The translations under genes were made by a program, and so were the position numbers. From contig OZ220686.1 of assembly GCA_965116435.1 (NCBI GenBank), positions 248,001-312,000 of the forward strand: a stretch of 64,000 nucleotides of DNA, written 5' to 3'. Under the pieces are notes generated by a model. It saw only the letters and a program-made list of their open reading frames with translations, made no database searches and was not told the origin of the DNA. The DNA is from VXPQ01 sp965116435 (lineage in GTDB: Bacteria; Bacteroidota; Rhodothermia; Rhodothermales; VXPQ01). Numbering within the stretch: position 1 is the stretch's first letter; the number at the start of each line of letters is the position of its first letter. Below, piece after piece: positions 8,845 to 18,526 of the stretch.

Positions 8845-9168
8845 TCAAGGTCGAGCATGAAGCACTATTCCCTCCCGAAGGGCTCGTCCGAGGACATGGT
8901 TGCGCGAACGGCGCCAGCGATCTGCTTCGCTCTTGCTATAGACAAGGATGTCCGCCGAAACGGCGAAGTTCGCCACCGCTTGATACAGCCGGGCGGCTTC
9001 AAGTCGCCGGCTCCGCGCCTTGCCGAAAGGGGCCGATTCGATCACGATCAGGTCCACATCCGAATCTTTTCTCTCGTCGCCAGAAGCGTGCGATCCGAAA
9101 AGAATTACCTGTTCCGGATCCGCTTCGTCCACGATGGCCCGAACCATTTGTTGAACTACCGTATCCAT
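8845..9168 (-). CDS. MNT-type nucleotidyltransferase domain protein
   Basis: A protein of 107 residues from ATG 9168. It has the minimal nucleotidyltransferase signature VILFGSHASGD (residues 21-31) followed by DSDVDL, with Asp37 and Asp39 as the likely metal ligands. Such proteins (MntA and kin) act as adenylylating or AMPylating antitoxins, usually beside a HEPN toxin. No full HEPN partner is found next to this copy; only 172 bp separate it from cas3. A longer frame back to 9375 would overlap cas4-cas1 and has no family support. It is divergent from cas4-cas1 and co-directional with cas3. Function here is not established. Confidence 0.75.
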   Translation of the reverse strand: MDTVVQQMVRAIVDEADPEQVILFGSHASGDERKDSDVDLIVIESAPFGKARSRRLEAARLYQAVANFAVSADILVYSKSEADRWRRSRNHVLGRALREGIVLHARP

Positions 9169-9326
9169 TTGAGTTGCATGGAATCGTTTCGTTTGGCGCC
9201 CGAGCTCGAAGCGGGGTCGGCCCCGCGTTTGCGTGCCCGATTTTTGAGCGCCTGCCCGCAGTATTTTGCCGAAGTTCGCACGGTTGTTTACAATATAGGT
9301 AATCGTAACGGTGCAATATACCCACC

Positions 9327-11036
9327 ATGAACCAGAATCCCCAACTTTCTCTTGCGCTGCCGCCGCCTCCTGCATCGGGGGGGATTCCCCTGATCCCGGC
9401 CCGCATGGTCAACGAATGGGTGTATTGCCCCAGGCTGGCCTATCTCGAATGGGTCGAGAACGAATGGGCCGATAGCGGCGATACTGCCCAGGGGAAACGC
9501 GTCCATGCCCGCGTAGACGAAGGCAAGGGCGATTTTCCTGCCCCGGACGAACTCAGCGAAGAAATCGTGAAAGGCCGGTCCGTAACGATGTCTTCGGAAC
9601 GGCTTGGAGTGATCGCCAAAATGGATGTCCTGGAGGCGAAAGACGGCACGGTTACGCCGATCGACTACAAGAAAGGCAAGCGCCCGCACATCGCCGCCGG
9701 AGCCTATGAACCGGAGCGGGTGCAGGTTTGCGCACAGGGGATGATTCTGGAGGATAACGGGTACAAGGTTTCTTACGGAGCCCTGTGGTATGCCGGGTCG
9801 CGGGAGCGGGTGCGCGTCTTTTTCGATGAGGAATTGCGCGCGAAAACACTGGAAGCCATCGCCGGATTGCGCTATGCGGCGTCGTCGCTTCGGCGCCCGC
9901 CCCCTCTGGAGGACAGTCCCAAGTGCCCGCGCTGCTCTTTGGCGGGAATCTGCCTGCCGGACGAGACGAATCTTTTTCGCAAGGGATTGTCGAATCTCCG
10001 TCCGCTGAATCCCTCGGACGACCCGGCGCTTCCGTTGTATGTGCAAACGCCCGGGGCAAAGTTGCGCAAAAGAGGAGAGCGGATCCTTGTCGAAACCGAG
10101 ACGGACAAGGTGGAGGTGCCGATGATCGATGTTTCGCAAGTCGCGTTGTTCGGGCCGGTTTCCGTAACGACGCCGGCGCTCCATGCCCTGATGCGCGCGG
10201 AAATACCGGTTTCGTGGTTTTCCATGGGCGGTTGGTTGCTTGGGCATACCATTGGGACGGGCAACGGCAATGTAGCGACCCGCGAAGCGCAGTACCGTTT
10301 CGCGTTCGACGACAAGCGCTGTCTTGCGTTGGCGCAAGGCTTGGTCGAAGCCAAAGTTCGCAATACGCGCACGATGCTGCGGCGAAACTGGAGAGGGGAG
10401 CCGGACGAGCGGGAAGAGGCCATGCTTCGCCTTCAGCGCATGGCGAAGCGGGCGTCCAGGACGAAGAACGCCCAGGAATTGCTGGGCATCGAAGGCGAGG
10501 CCGCCTCAATCTATTTTGGTCGATTCGAAAGCATGCTTGCAAAGGAAATCATAGCGCAATTTCCGGTCTTTGCGTTCGAAAAACGAAACAGGCGTCCGCC
10601 GACCGATCCTGTCAACGCCATGCTTTCGTTTGCCTATGCGCTCCTGACAAGAACTTTTACGACCACTATTTCCTCCACGGGATTGGATCCATACATGGGA
10701 TTTTATCACAGGCCCAGGCATGGGCGCCCGGCATTGTCGCTTGATCTGATGGAGCCTTTTCGACCTATTATTGCAGATTCCTGCGTTATCCAGGCTATAA
10801 ATAACGGCGAAATAAAGGAAAACGATTTTGTGCTGAACGGTCCTTCCTGCGCCCTCAAATCCGGCGGACGCAAAGCGATTATTTCGGCTTTCGAGCGTCG
10901 CATGGATCAGGAAACCACGCATCCTTTTTTCGGATATCGGGTTTCGATGCGTCGCCTGATCGAGGTGCAGGCGCGTTTGCTGACCCGGTATTTTCAGGGT
11001 GAAATATCCACGTATCCTCACTATCTTCCAAGGTAA
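9327..11036 (+). CDS. cas4-cas1: Cas4-Cas1 fusion, CRISPR adaptation
   Basis: Fused PAM-selecting nuclease and integrase of 569 residues, characteristic of type I-U/I-G systems. The Cas4 part (about 25-215) has Cys34 and a C-terminal cluster Cys200, Cys203, Cys209 for an Fe-S centre. RecB-family residues are Asp100, Asp113 and Lys115 (IDYKKGK). The Cas1 part (about 225-569) carries Glu389 in LLGIEGEAASIYF and His461 in GFYHRPRHGRP. Glu476 follows in LSLDLMEPFRP. All expected catalytic residues are present. cas2 follows after 3 bases, then the array, so the adaptation genes are transcribed toward the leader. Confidence 0.97.
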   Translation: MNQNPQLSLALPPPPASGGIPLIPARMVNEWVYCPRLAYLEWVENEWADSGDTAQGKRVHARVDEGKGDFPAPDELSEEIVKGRSVTMSSERLGVIAKMDVLEAKDGTVTPIDYKKGKRPHIAAGAYEPERVQVCAQGMILEDNGYKVSYGALWYAGSRERVRVFFDEELRAKTLEAIAGLRYAASSLRRPPPLEDSPKCPRCSLAGICLPDETNLFRKGLSNLRPLNPSDDPALPLYVQTPGAKLRKRGERILVETETDKVEVPMIDVSQVALFGPVSVTTPALHALMRAEIPVSWFSMGGWLLGHTIGTGNGNVATREAQYRFAFDDKRCLALAQGLVEAKVRNTRTMLRRNWRGEPDEREEAMLRLQRMAKRASRTKNAQELLGIEGEAASIYFGRFESMLAKEIIAQFPVFAFEKRNRRPPTDPVNAMLSFAYALLTRTFTTTISSTGLDPYMGFYHRPRHGRPALSLDLMEPFRPIIADSCVIQAINNGEIKENDFVLNGPSCALKSGGRKAIISAFERRMDQETTHPFFGYRVSMRRLIEVQARLLTRYFQGEISTYPHYLPR

Positions 11037-11039
11037 CCT

Positions 11040-11333
11040 ATGGCTGCGGAACGGCTCTACATCGTCACGTACGATATTTCGGAACCCAGGCGCTGGCGCA
11101 AGGTGTTCAAGGCCATGAAAGGCTATGGGCGCTGGTTGCAACTATCCGTTTTTCAATGCCGATTGACGGCTCGTCGGCATGCAGAGATGGCTGCTTGTCT
11201 GGAATCCTTGATCAAGCCTTCGGAAGATCATATTTTGATCATCGACATCGGACTGGTGGAGCGGGTTGCTCCGCGCGTCGAGAGTTTGGGAAAAACCTAC
11301 GAGACGCCAAGCCGTCAGGCCGTGATCGTGTAG
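11040..11333 (+). CDS. cas2: CRISPR-associated protein Cas2
   Basis: Adaptation-complex subunit of 97 residues that bridges Cas1 dimers during spacer integration. The ferredoxin-like fold start LYIVTYDISEPRRWRKVFK carries the usual Asp after beta-1. This is followed by YGRWLQLSVFQCRL, typical of Cas2, and a C-terminal beta strand. It starts 3 bp after the cas4-cas1 stop and ends 209 bp before the first CRISPR repeat. Confidence 0.97.
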   Translation: MAAERLYIVTYDISEPRRWRKVFKAMKGYGRWLQLSVFQCRLTARRHAEMAACLESLIKPSEDHILIIDIGLVERVAPRVESLGKTYETPSRQAVIV

Positions 11334-11542
11334 GGGAAAATCTGCCTTGCGAATAGCGAGGACTTTGAAACTCCGACAACCATGGGCAGCCCTCGCTTTG
11401 CTATAACCAATGAATTTACAAGGAGATGCGACATTATTTTGTTTATTTTGAAGAAAAATGCGTAGTATTACGAATACGCTGCGGCGCAGCGGTCGCACCA
11501 TGCCTTGCAGGGGTAACGCCCCCACAAAGATAGAAAGGTGCT
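11334..11542 (+). promoter_or_regulatory. CRISPR leader region
   Basis: A 209-bp non-coding stretch between cas2 and the first repeat. It holds an AT-rich block (11423-11465, including TTATTTTGTTTATTTTG) that could carry the pre-crRNA promoter or a bending-protein site. Two short inverted repeats follow: GCGTA..TACGC around 11460-11480 and GCTGC-GGC-GCAGC around 11479-11491. Leader identity is inferred from position next to cas2 and from the degenerate repeat at the opposite array end. Confidence 0.7.
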
Positions 11543-14500
11543 ATTTCCGGGGCCGCGCGGCCCCGGCCTCATTGAAGCGCCGCGGCGGATCGGGCACAAT
11601 GTCAACGCAAGCTGGGATTTCCGGGGCCGCGCGGCCCCGGCCTCATTGAAGCGGGGGGGTTGTGGGGTTAATGGGGGGGGGGGGGGTGGGGAATTTCCGG
11701 GGCCGCGCGGCCCCGGCCTCATTGAAGCCTCCTGGTCGTGTACCGGATGCGCCCCGCCCGGACCAATTTCCGGGGCCGCGCGGCCCCGGCCTCATTGAAG
11801 CACTGAAAACAACCGAACAGTCTCTTGTTTGCCGCACATTTCCGGGGCCGCGCGGCCCCGGCCTCATTGAAGCACATTATTTTTTGTTATGTTATCATTA
11901 GTTAATCACACATTTCCGGGGCCGCGCGGCCCCGGCCTCATTGAAGCTGAGAACGACGAGGCGCCGATGGAAGAGCCGTCGATATTTCCGGGGCCGCGCG
12001 GCCCCGGCCTCATTGAAGCGAATATAGATGCTATCGGGCGTACAAGTAAGCAGCGAATTTCCGGGGCCGCGCGGCCCCGGCCTCATTGAAGCACTAATTT
12101 TGTCAGCGCCGCTAATGCTACGCCGCCCGCATTTCCGGGGCCGCGCGGCCCCGGCCTCATTGAAGCCTCACAGTAACGACACCTCTTGTACGTCGGGCCT
12201 CTCATTTCCGGGGCCGCGCGGCCCCGGCCTCATTGAAGCGCCGCGTCCGGAGCGCCAGCATGCCCCACGATGTCGCGGATTTCCGGGGCCGCGCGGCCCC
12301 GGCCTCATTGAAGCGCTTCCCCTCGCCAGCCTTCGCAAGTTTCCTGTTCCCCATTTCCGGGGCCGCGCGGCCCCGGCCTCATTGAAGCTTGGCTATAATA
12401 GCAGCCTTCACGGAATCGGCTGCTCATTTCCGGGGCCGCGCGGCCCCGGCCTCATTGAAGCAAACGCGAATGCGGCGGCGCAGGCGGCACAGGGAGCCAT
12501 TTCCGGGGCCGCGCGGCCCCGGCCTCATTGAAGCGGGTTTTGGATTGGGTTGGGATTGTGGTGTTGGTTGGTGATTTCCGGGGCCGCGCGGCCCCGGCCT
12601 CATTGAAGCGCACGTGGGCGTGAAGGTGCTTTACGCCAGCATCCGTATTTCCGGGGCCGCGCGGCCCCGGCCTCATTGAAGCGAAAGCTCCGACGATGCG
12701 CTTTCCTTCCGGGCCAAGATTTCCGGGGCCGCGCGGCCCCGGCCTCATTGAAGCTACAAGTATTTCAAGCAGAACTTCGAGACGCTGGGAATTTCCGGGG
12801 CCGCGCGGCCCCGGCCTCATTGAAGCATTCTCTGCTATTACAATATCACATTCATCTCCGAATTTCCGGGGCCGCGCGGCCCCGGCCTCATTGAAGCGTT
12901 CAAGACTCAATCGAGGGGCTGGAGCCACCCGGATATTTCCGGGGCCGCGCGGCCCCGGCCTCATTGAAGCGTGTGGAATGTCCCGTGATCCGGAGATCGA
13001 AAGCCCAATTTCCGGGGCCGCGCGGCCCCGGCCTCATTGAAGCTCGAGCATATACGAAAGACCCGCAGTAGCCCTACGTATTTCCGGGGCCGCGCGGCCC
13101 CGGCCTCATTGAAGCGAGACGGTCAAACATTTCATTGGTAACGTTCCCGCCCGATTTCCGGGGCCGCGCGGCCCCGGCCTCATTGAAGCGGGGGATAACA
13201 TAGCCGGGCGGGGGTGGGCGTCCGAGATTTCCGGGGCCGCGCGGCCCCGGCCTCATTGAAGCTCAAGGGTTTAGGGTTTAACGTGAACAGCCCCGACGCA
13301 CATTTCCGGGGCCGCGCGGCCCCGGCCTCATTGAAGCCCGCTTGAGTGCCTTTCTAACCCGCTTGAGCAAGCGCGGATTTCCGGGGCCGCGCGGCCCCGG
13401 CCTCATTGAAGCTGGCCGAGACGTCCTCCGCAGACTCGATCGTGCGCCTATTTCCGGGGCCGCGCGGCCCCGGCCTCATTGAAGCCTCCAAAAAATACTT
13501 TGGAAAACACTTGACATTCTCCTATTTCCGGGGCCGCGCGGCCCCGGCCTCATTGAAGCGGCATATACACGCAGGTCCACAGCGACACCCCGGTCATTTC
13601 CGGGGCCGCGCGGCCCCGGCCTCATTGAAGCCCGCCAAGCACCCCCACGTACACCCCCCGGTCTATACATTTCCGGGGCCGCGCGGCCCCGGCCTCATTG
13701 AAGCGAGGGGCAGGGCGTACCGGTCCACCAGGTACGTCTCATTTCCGGGGCCGCGCGGCCCCGGCCTCATTGAAGCTTCAAGATACAGTTCCCGCTGTAT
13801 CGAGCGCGAGTTATTTCCGGGGCCGCGCGGCCCCGGCCTCATTGAAGCGCGGGTTAGCCATGCCGGTGGATTGGGTTCGCCCACGATTTCCGGGGCCGCG
13901 CGGCCCCGGCCTCATTGAAGCGCAGCATTGAAGTCGCGGGTCTCGAAACTCGAAAATAAAATTTCCGGGGCCGCGCGGCCCCGGCCTCATTGAAGCTACG
14001 CCGGTTTCCGGCGCGGACAATGCCGCCGCCGTATTTCCGGGGCCGCGCGGCCCCGGCCTCATTGAAGCGGATGGTGGTTTGGGTTTGGGTTGGGTTGGGA
14101 GTTAGATATTTCCGGGGCCGCGCGGCCCCGGCCTCATTGAAGCTTCTGCTTGCGCATACTATAATATAAAAAACACCGAATTTCCGGGGCCGCGCGGCCC
14201 CGGCCTCATTGAAGCGCCGCATTTTCGGATGCCGACGGAGAGGTCAAGCAGATTTCCGGGGCCGCGCGGCCCCGGCCTCATTGAAGCTCTCGGTTATCTG
14301 GCGGGCCGTCCGTACGTCCCGCGATTTCCGGGGCCGCGCGGCCCCGGCCTCATTGAAGCCATTGTATACGCGCCGATACCGGATATGTACGCGAAATTTC
14401 CGGGGCCGCGCGGCCCCGGCCTCATTGAAGCTATTTATATTATAGGGGTCTTCCGCCCTCGCCTCCAGATTTCCGGGGCCGCGCGGCCCCGGCCTCATTG

Positions 14501-16399
14501 AAGCCAGCGTCCGAACTTCTTTTCGCTGCACGGATCGAATATTTCCGGGGCCGCGCGGCCCCGGCCTCATTGAAGCGGCTTCGTATCTCAAAGAAATGAA
14601 AGGCTATTCCGTGAATTTCCGGGGCCGCGCGGCCCCGGCCTCATTGAAGCGCGGCGGCCTCCAGGATCGCTATGCCCTGCGCCGCCGCATTTCCGGGGCC
14701 GCGCGGCCCCGGCCTCATTGAAGCGCCGTACAGACTCAGTCCAGGCGGCGCGGCGTTCGCGCATTTCCGGGGCCGCGCGGCCCCGGCCTCATTGAAGCGG
14801 CCCGTAGTTGGCCGCCGATTTACTGCCCGTCGGGATTTCCGGGGCCGCGCGGCCCCGGCCTCATTGAAGCGTGTAGGAGTTGATCCGGTGATTTTTCCTT
14901 CGTCATATTTCCGGGGCCGCGCGGCCCCGGCCTCATTGAAGCCCGTCATTACGTTCGTCCGTTACTTGCTCCGTGTCGTCTGATTTCCGGGGCCGCGCGG
15001 CCCCGGCCTCATTGAAGCGGCCCTCGGCCCCGGCCCCCGGCCCTCGGATTTCCGGGGCCGCGCGGCCCCGGCCTCATTGAAGCTTGATTGTCCTTTGGAC
15101 TTAAATATGGAATGATAAGTATTTCCGGGGCCGCGCGGCCCCGGCCTCATTGAAGCGATCAGAAGGGGGTCGCTGTCCCGCCCGCTCCGCTAATTTCCGG
15201 GGCCGCGCGGCCCCGGCCTCATTGAAGCCAATACATTGCGCTGACTTCCTCCAAGCGGTTTCGGAATTTCCGGGGCCGCGCGGCCCCGGCCTCATTGAAG
15301 CACGGCATGCACGGCTTGCATACGGCTTGCCATACGGCATTTCCGGGGCCGCGCGGCCCCGGCCTCATTGAAGCGTTGGTATGATTTTGTATAGGGGGGG
15401 GGTGGATGTGGGAATTTCCGGGGCCGCGCGGCCCCGGCCTCATTGAAGCGAAAAAGGATTGAATACTACCTTTAAACGATCCGAAATTTCCGGGGCCGCG
15501 CGGCCCCGGCCTCATTGAAGCTATACGGCTTGCCACGGCTTGAATCTGCATGCCGTTATTTCCGGGGCCGCGCGGCCCCGGCCTCATTGAAGCAAACCCC
15601 ACTCCACACCATTAACCCCACCCCCCACGGCATTTCCGGGGCCGTGCGGCCCCGGCCTCATTGAAGCGGTAAGGTTGGCGTAGCCCATGTCCACATAGTC
15701 AACATTTCCGGGGCCGCGCGGCCCCGGCCTCATTGAAGCCTACCGAAAACAGGCAAGAAAAGTACACGTTATCCAATTTCCGGGGCCGCGCGGCCCCGGC
15801 CTCATTGAAGCATCGGGTCTCGTAAATATGTCAGAAACAAGTTATACATTTCCGGGGCCGCGCGGCCCCGGCCTCATTGAAGCACGCAATGGTGCATTGT
15901 CGCGCTTTCCCCATTGAGCCAAATTTCCGGGGCCGCGCGGCCCCGGCCTCATTGAAGCCTGGAAGCCGTCATAAAGGAAGAAATCGACGTTTCCAAATTT
16001 CCGGGGCCGCGCGGCCCCGGCCTCATTGAAGCTGCGAATGCTCATGCTGCACTTAGCGCCAGAGTGGAGATTTCCGGGGCCGCGCGGCCCCGGCCTCATT
16101 GAAGCTTTCACTAATTTTGTCAGCGCCGCTAATGCTACGCCGCATTTCCGGGGCCGCGCGGCCCCGGCCTCATTGAAGCCGCTCGTACATGCTCCGTATC
16201 GTGTCCGCGCACGCCCATTTCCGGGGCCGCGCGGCCCCGGCCTCATTGAAGCATGGGCACCGACGCCACGGAGGCGCTCCAGGCGTTCGTATTTCCGGGG
16301 CCGCGCGGCCCCGGCCTCATTGAAGCGTGTTCCTTCTTGCTTCGCCCTACATCGGCACGCCACATTTCCGGGGCCGCGCGGCCCCGGCCTCATTGAAGC
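11543..16399 (+). CRISPR. CRISPR array: 67 intact repeats of 36 nt, plus degenerate terminal repeat
   Basis: I located 67 repeats by hand. Most are identical; repeat 57 (15632) has a C-to-T change in the central palindrome. Repeat positions 5-24 form a perfect 20-nt palindrome, CCGGGGCCGCGCGGCCCCGG, and the repeat ends in ATTGAAGC. A degenerate copy starts at 16438 (ATTTCCAGGGCTTCCCC), marking the leader-distal end, so transcription runs left to right. Spacers are 35-40 nt except one of 29 nt (15019-15047). Spacer 8 (12093-12130) and spacer 63 (16106-16143) share 34 identical bases in the same orientation, shifted by 4. Several spacers are G/T-rich simple sequence. Confidence 0.99.
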
Positions 16400-16469
16400 G
16401 CGAGCGGGTCGAAGCGGAGCACGCGGACGAACACGTGATTTCCAGGGCTTCCCCCATGCCCGCCGCCGC

Positions 16470-17018
16470 TCATACCAAGGCCATAGACCTTTCCACTGTC
16501 GCGGCAAGGGCGTTTACCCTGCATGCGGTCGTAATACGGGATATCTTGGCCAGGCTAATGGTTTGCTGCTTTTCAGGCAAGTCGCGCGTCAGGGTCACAA
16601 AAAACTCCCAACGGGCAGGATCCCGTTGATCCGCCGTGTCCCGCGGCTCGCCATGCCAGGCGAACACATAGATATCGGCGAGGCGAGCGGGTGCAGGCAG
16701 AGGCACCCAGGTTTCTCCTTCTTTCCAAAATCCTTTACGGGGAGCAATGTCGAATCTCGGGAACGTGCGGTTTCCCATGCGTCCCCATGTTGGCGTAGCT
16801 GCGGACTGCTTCACTTCCAGCCGCAGGCCTGATTCGTGTTCGCAATCCCATCCATCCCATGGTTTCATACGGATCCATCCGCTGTCCTTGAGCGCGAGAA
16901 GCACAAGGGCTTCCACGTATTCCGAACGATGGATATTATTCATTACAGGCTGTTCGTAGGATCGGGTGACCTCGGCAACCACATCGGTGGACGTAGGCGG
17001 TGACTTCGGTGACAACAT
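16470..17018 (-). CDS. PD-(D/E)XK nuclease-like protein at the array end
   Basis: A protein of 182 residues, convergent with the array and ending 32 bp beyond the degenerate repeat. Residues 55-71 (DGWDCEHESG..LEVKQSA) give an Asp58 ... Glu68-x-Lys70 pattern typical of the PD-(D/E)XK nuclease fold. A downstream W-E-F-F-V-T-L strand resembles the rest of such a core. No cas family is recognised. It may start at ATG 17018 or at Met26 (16943). It could be an accessory defence nuclease or a solitary restriction enzyme; function is inferred only from the motif. Confidence 0.6.
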   Translation of the reverse strand: MLSPKSPPTSTDVVAEVTRSYEQPVMNNIHRSEYVEALVLLALKDSGWIRMKPWDGWDCEHESGLRLEVKQSAATPTWGRMGNRTFPRFDIAPRKGFWKEGETWVPLPAPARLADIYVFAWHGEPRDTADQRDPARWEFFVTLTRDLPEKQQTISLAKISRITTACRVNALAATVERSMALV

Positions 17019-17059
17019 GTCCTGATGTTCAGGTTGTTTTTACTGGGGACCCCATGTCC

Positions 17060-17105
17060 GGCCAAACGCGTATGCTGGGCACGGCGCGTTTGGCCATGGA
17101 CGATC
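17060..17105. repeat. 11-bp perfect inverted repeat in a divergent intergenic region
   Basis: GGCCAAACGCG (17060-17070) and CGCGTTTGGCC (17095-17105) form a perfect stem with a 24-nt loop. It lies between the divergent nuclease-like gene (start 17018) and the DUF2569 gene (start 17240), next to a TGGGGACCCCA palindrome at 17044-17054. There is no T-tract, so an operator or a bidirectional structure is as likely as a terminator. Confidence 0.55.
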
Positions 17106-17239
17106 TCAAGGATACGGGACTTGTTTTAGCCTATTTTGTCAATTGCCCGTCGATCTCCATATTTCACCGAAAATAAATGGATTCGGCGCGGCCATGAAGC
17201 GAGGCGTGACGGGGAAACATCCACCGAACAGGAGGGAAT

Positions 17240-17665
17240 ATGACAGCAAGAGGCGATACGAAAGGCATCGGAGGCTGGCTACTGGTCTATCTCGTGGGGT
17301 CGATCCCTGTCCTGTTGTTCTATGCGGCGGGCCTGTCGGGATGGTTTTTCGACTATCCCCTCGCGCTGATGGCGGCGATCTTCCTGGCGTTGGCTACTCC
17401 GCTATGGCTCCTGGTGTGGAAATCTTCCGCGGCGCCAACATGGAACGTAGCGGCGTTGTGGGCTGGATCTATCCTGATTATCGTGCGCATGTTGTATGGC
17501 GCGTTTTTTGGCGGGATTCTGGCGGGCTGGCCTCGACCGGACAGCGGAGAGATGCTCACCGAACTGATAATTTTCCCGGGGATCATACTTTTTTCGATGG
17601 CGTGGGCGCTCGGCTGGACGAGCTATTTCCGAAGATCGGCGCGCGTCCGAAACACGTTCTCGTAA
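17240..17665 (+). CDS. DUF2569-like four-helix membrane protein
   Basis: Membrane protein of 141 residues with four predicted hydrophobic segments (about 12-32, 40-60, 70-92 and 108-128). It begins KGIGGWLLVYL, as DUF2569 proteins do. A GGAGGG ribosome-binding sequence ends a few bases before the ATG, which fixes the start. It stands alone between the CRISPR region and cvpA. The role of the family is unknown. Confidence 0.75.
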   Translation: MTARGDTKGIGGWLLVYLVGSIPVLLFYAAGLSGWFFDYPLALMAAIFLALATPLWLLVWKSSAAPTWNVAALWAGSILIIVRMLYGAFFGGILAGWPRPDSGEMLTELIIFPGIILFSMAWALGWTSYFRRSARVRNTFS

Positions 17666-17770
17666 AAGATCGCACGCGGCGGCAAAGCGTCCGATCTATT
17701 ATATTAATGGACCCATAGCCCATGCTACTTCGCGCTACAAGGCGTCGATCTGGACATAATCCCCTCGCCC

Positions 17771-18526
17771 ATGTCTTCTACCCTTCTGGATATTCTTATT
17801 GCAGCAGGTTTGCTGTTCGGGCTGCTTCGCGGTTTTTCGACCGGAGCCATACGCCAGATTACGGGACTGGCGGGTACGGTCCTGAGCATTGTCCTGGGGC
17901 TTGAGTTTATGTATCCTGTGGGAAACGCCATAGGAGGCATATTCGGCCTGGGGCAAGAAGTCGCCCGGATCATTGGGTTCGTCCTGGTGTTCGCCGCCGG
18001 ACAAGTAATTTTGCGCATGCTGACCGGCATCCTCGAAAAAAGCCTCAAGGCGCTTCGATTGAGCATATTGAATCGGGCGGGCGGCGCCGTATTCGGCGCA
18101 TGCAAGGTTGCGTTGCTTATGAGCGTGATGTTTCTGATGCTGGGTTTCTTTAGCGCTCCGTCCCAGCAATCCCGCGACGAGTCCACGTTGTACGCGCCCG
18201 TTGCAGCGGTCTTTCCCGTCACCTGGAATTTCGTCGCCGCCAGGTTTCCGGCGGTTCGGGAATTGTCGGATCGGTTCGGGCAGCAGGTGCGCGGAACGAT
18301 AGAAGAGGCCGGAGAAGATATTTCGCCGGAGGCCCCGGCCCTGGAAACAGAACCGGCAGAAACCGAAGCCCCGGACGAGGCTGTGAACGAAATTTCCTCG
18401 CCTGAGGGGGCTGTGAACGAAATCTCCCCAGTGGAGGATGTGGAGCCTGCGACGAATCCCGTATCCGACGAAGAATCCAGCGAACCGCCTGGCCCGGAAT
18501 CAGAGGAGGAATTCGAACAGGAATAG
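17771..18526 (+). CDS. cvpA: CvpA family membrane protein
   Basis: A protein of 251 residues. The first 150 residues hold four hydrophobic helices and match the CvpA/colicin V production family (LDILIAAGLLFGLLRGFSTG at the N-terminus is typical). The remaining roughly 90 residues form a long acidic, Pro/Glu-rich tail with a short internal duplication (AVNEIS twice, near 210 and 220). CvpA proteins are inner-membrane proteins linked to envelope homeostasis. The stop codon is followed directly by a degenerate copy of the dispersed terminal-inverted-repeat element. Confidence 0.85.
   Translation: MSSTLLDILIAAGLLFGLLRGFSTGAIRQITGLAGTVLSIVLGLEFMYPVGNAIGGIFGLGQEVARIIGFVLVFAAGQVILRMLTGILEKSLKALRLSILNRAGGAVFGACKVALLMSVMFLMLGFFSAPSQQSRDESTLYAPVAAVFPVTWNFVAARFPAVRELSDRFGQQVRGTIEEAGEDISPEAPALETEPAETEAPDEAVNEISSPEGAVNEISPVEDVEPATNPVSDEESSEPPGPESEEEFEQE

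Noticed and set aside
11538..16507. Many short open frames on both strands across the CRISPR array (repeating RGRAAPASLK, FPGPRGPGLIEA or MRPGPRGPGN)
   Set aside because: They are translations of the GC-rich repeat unit and of intervening spacers, without starts or conservation beyond the repeat.
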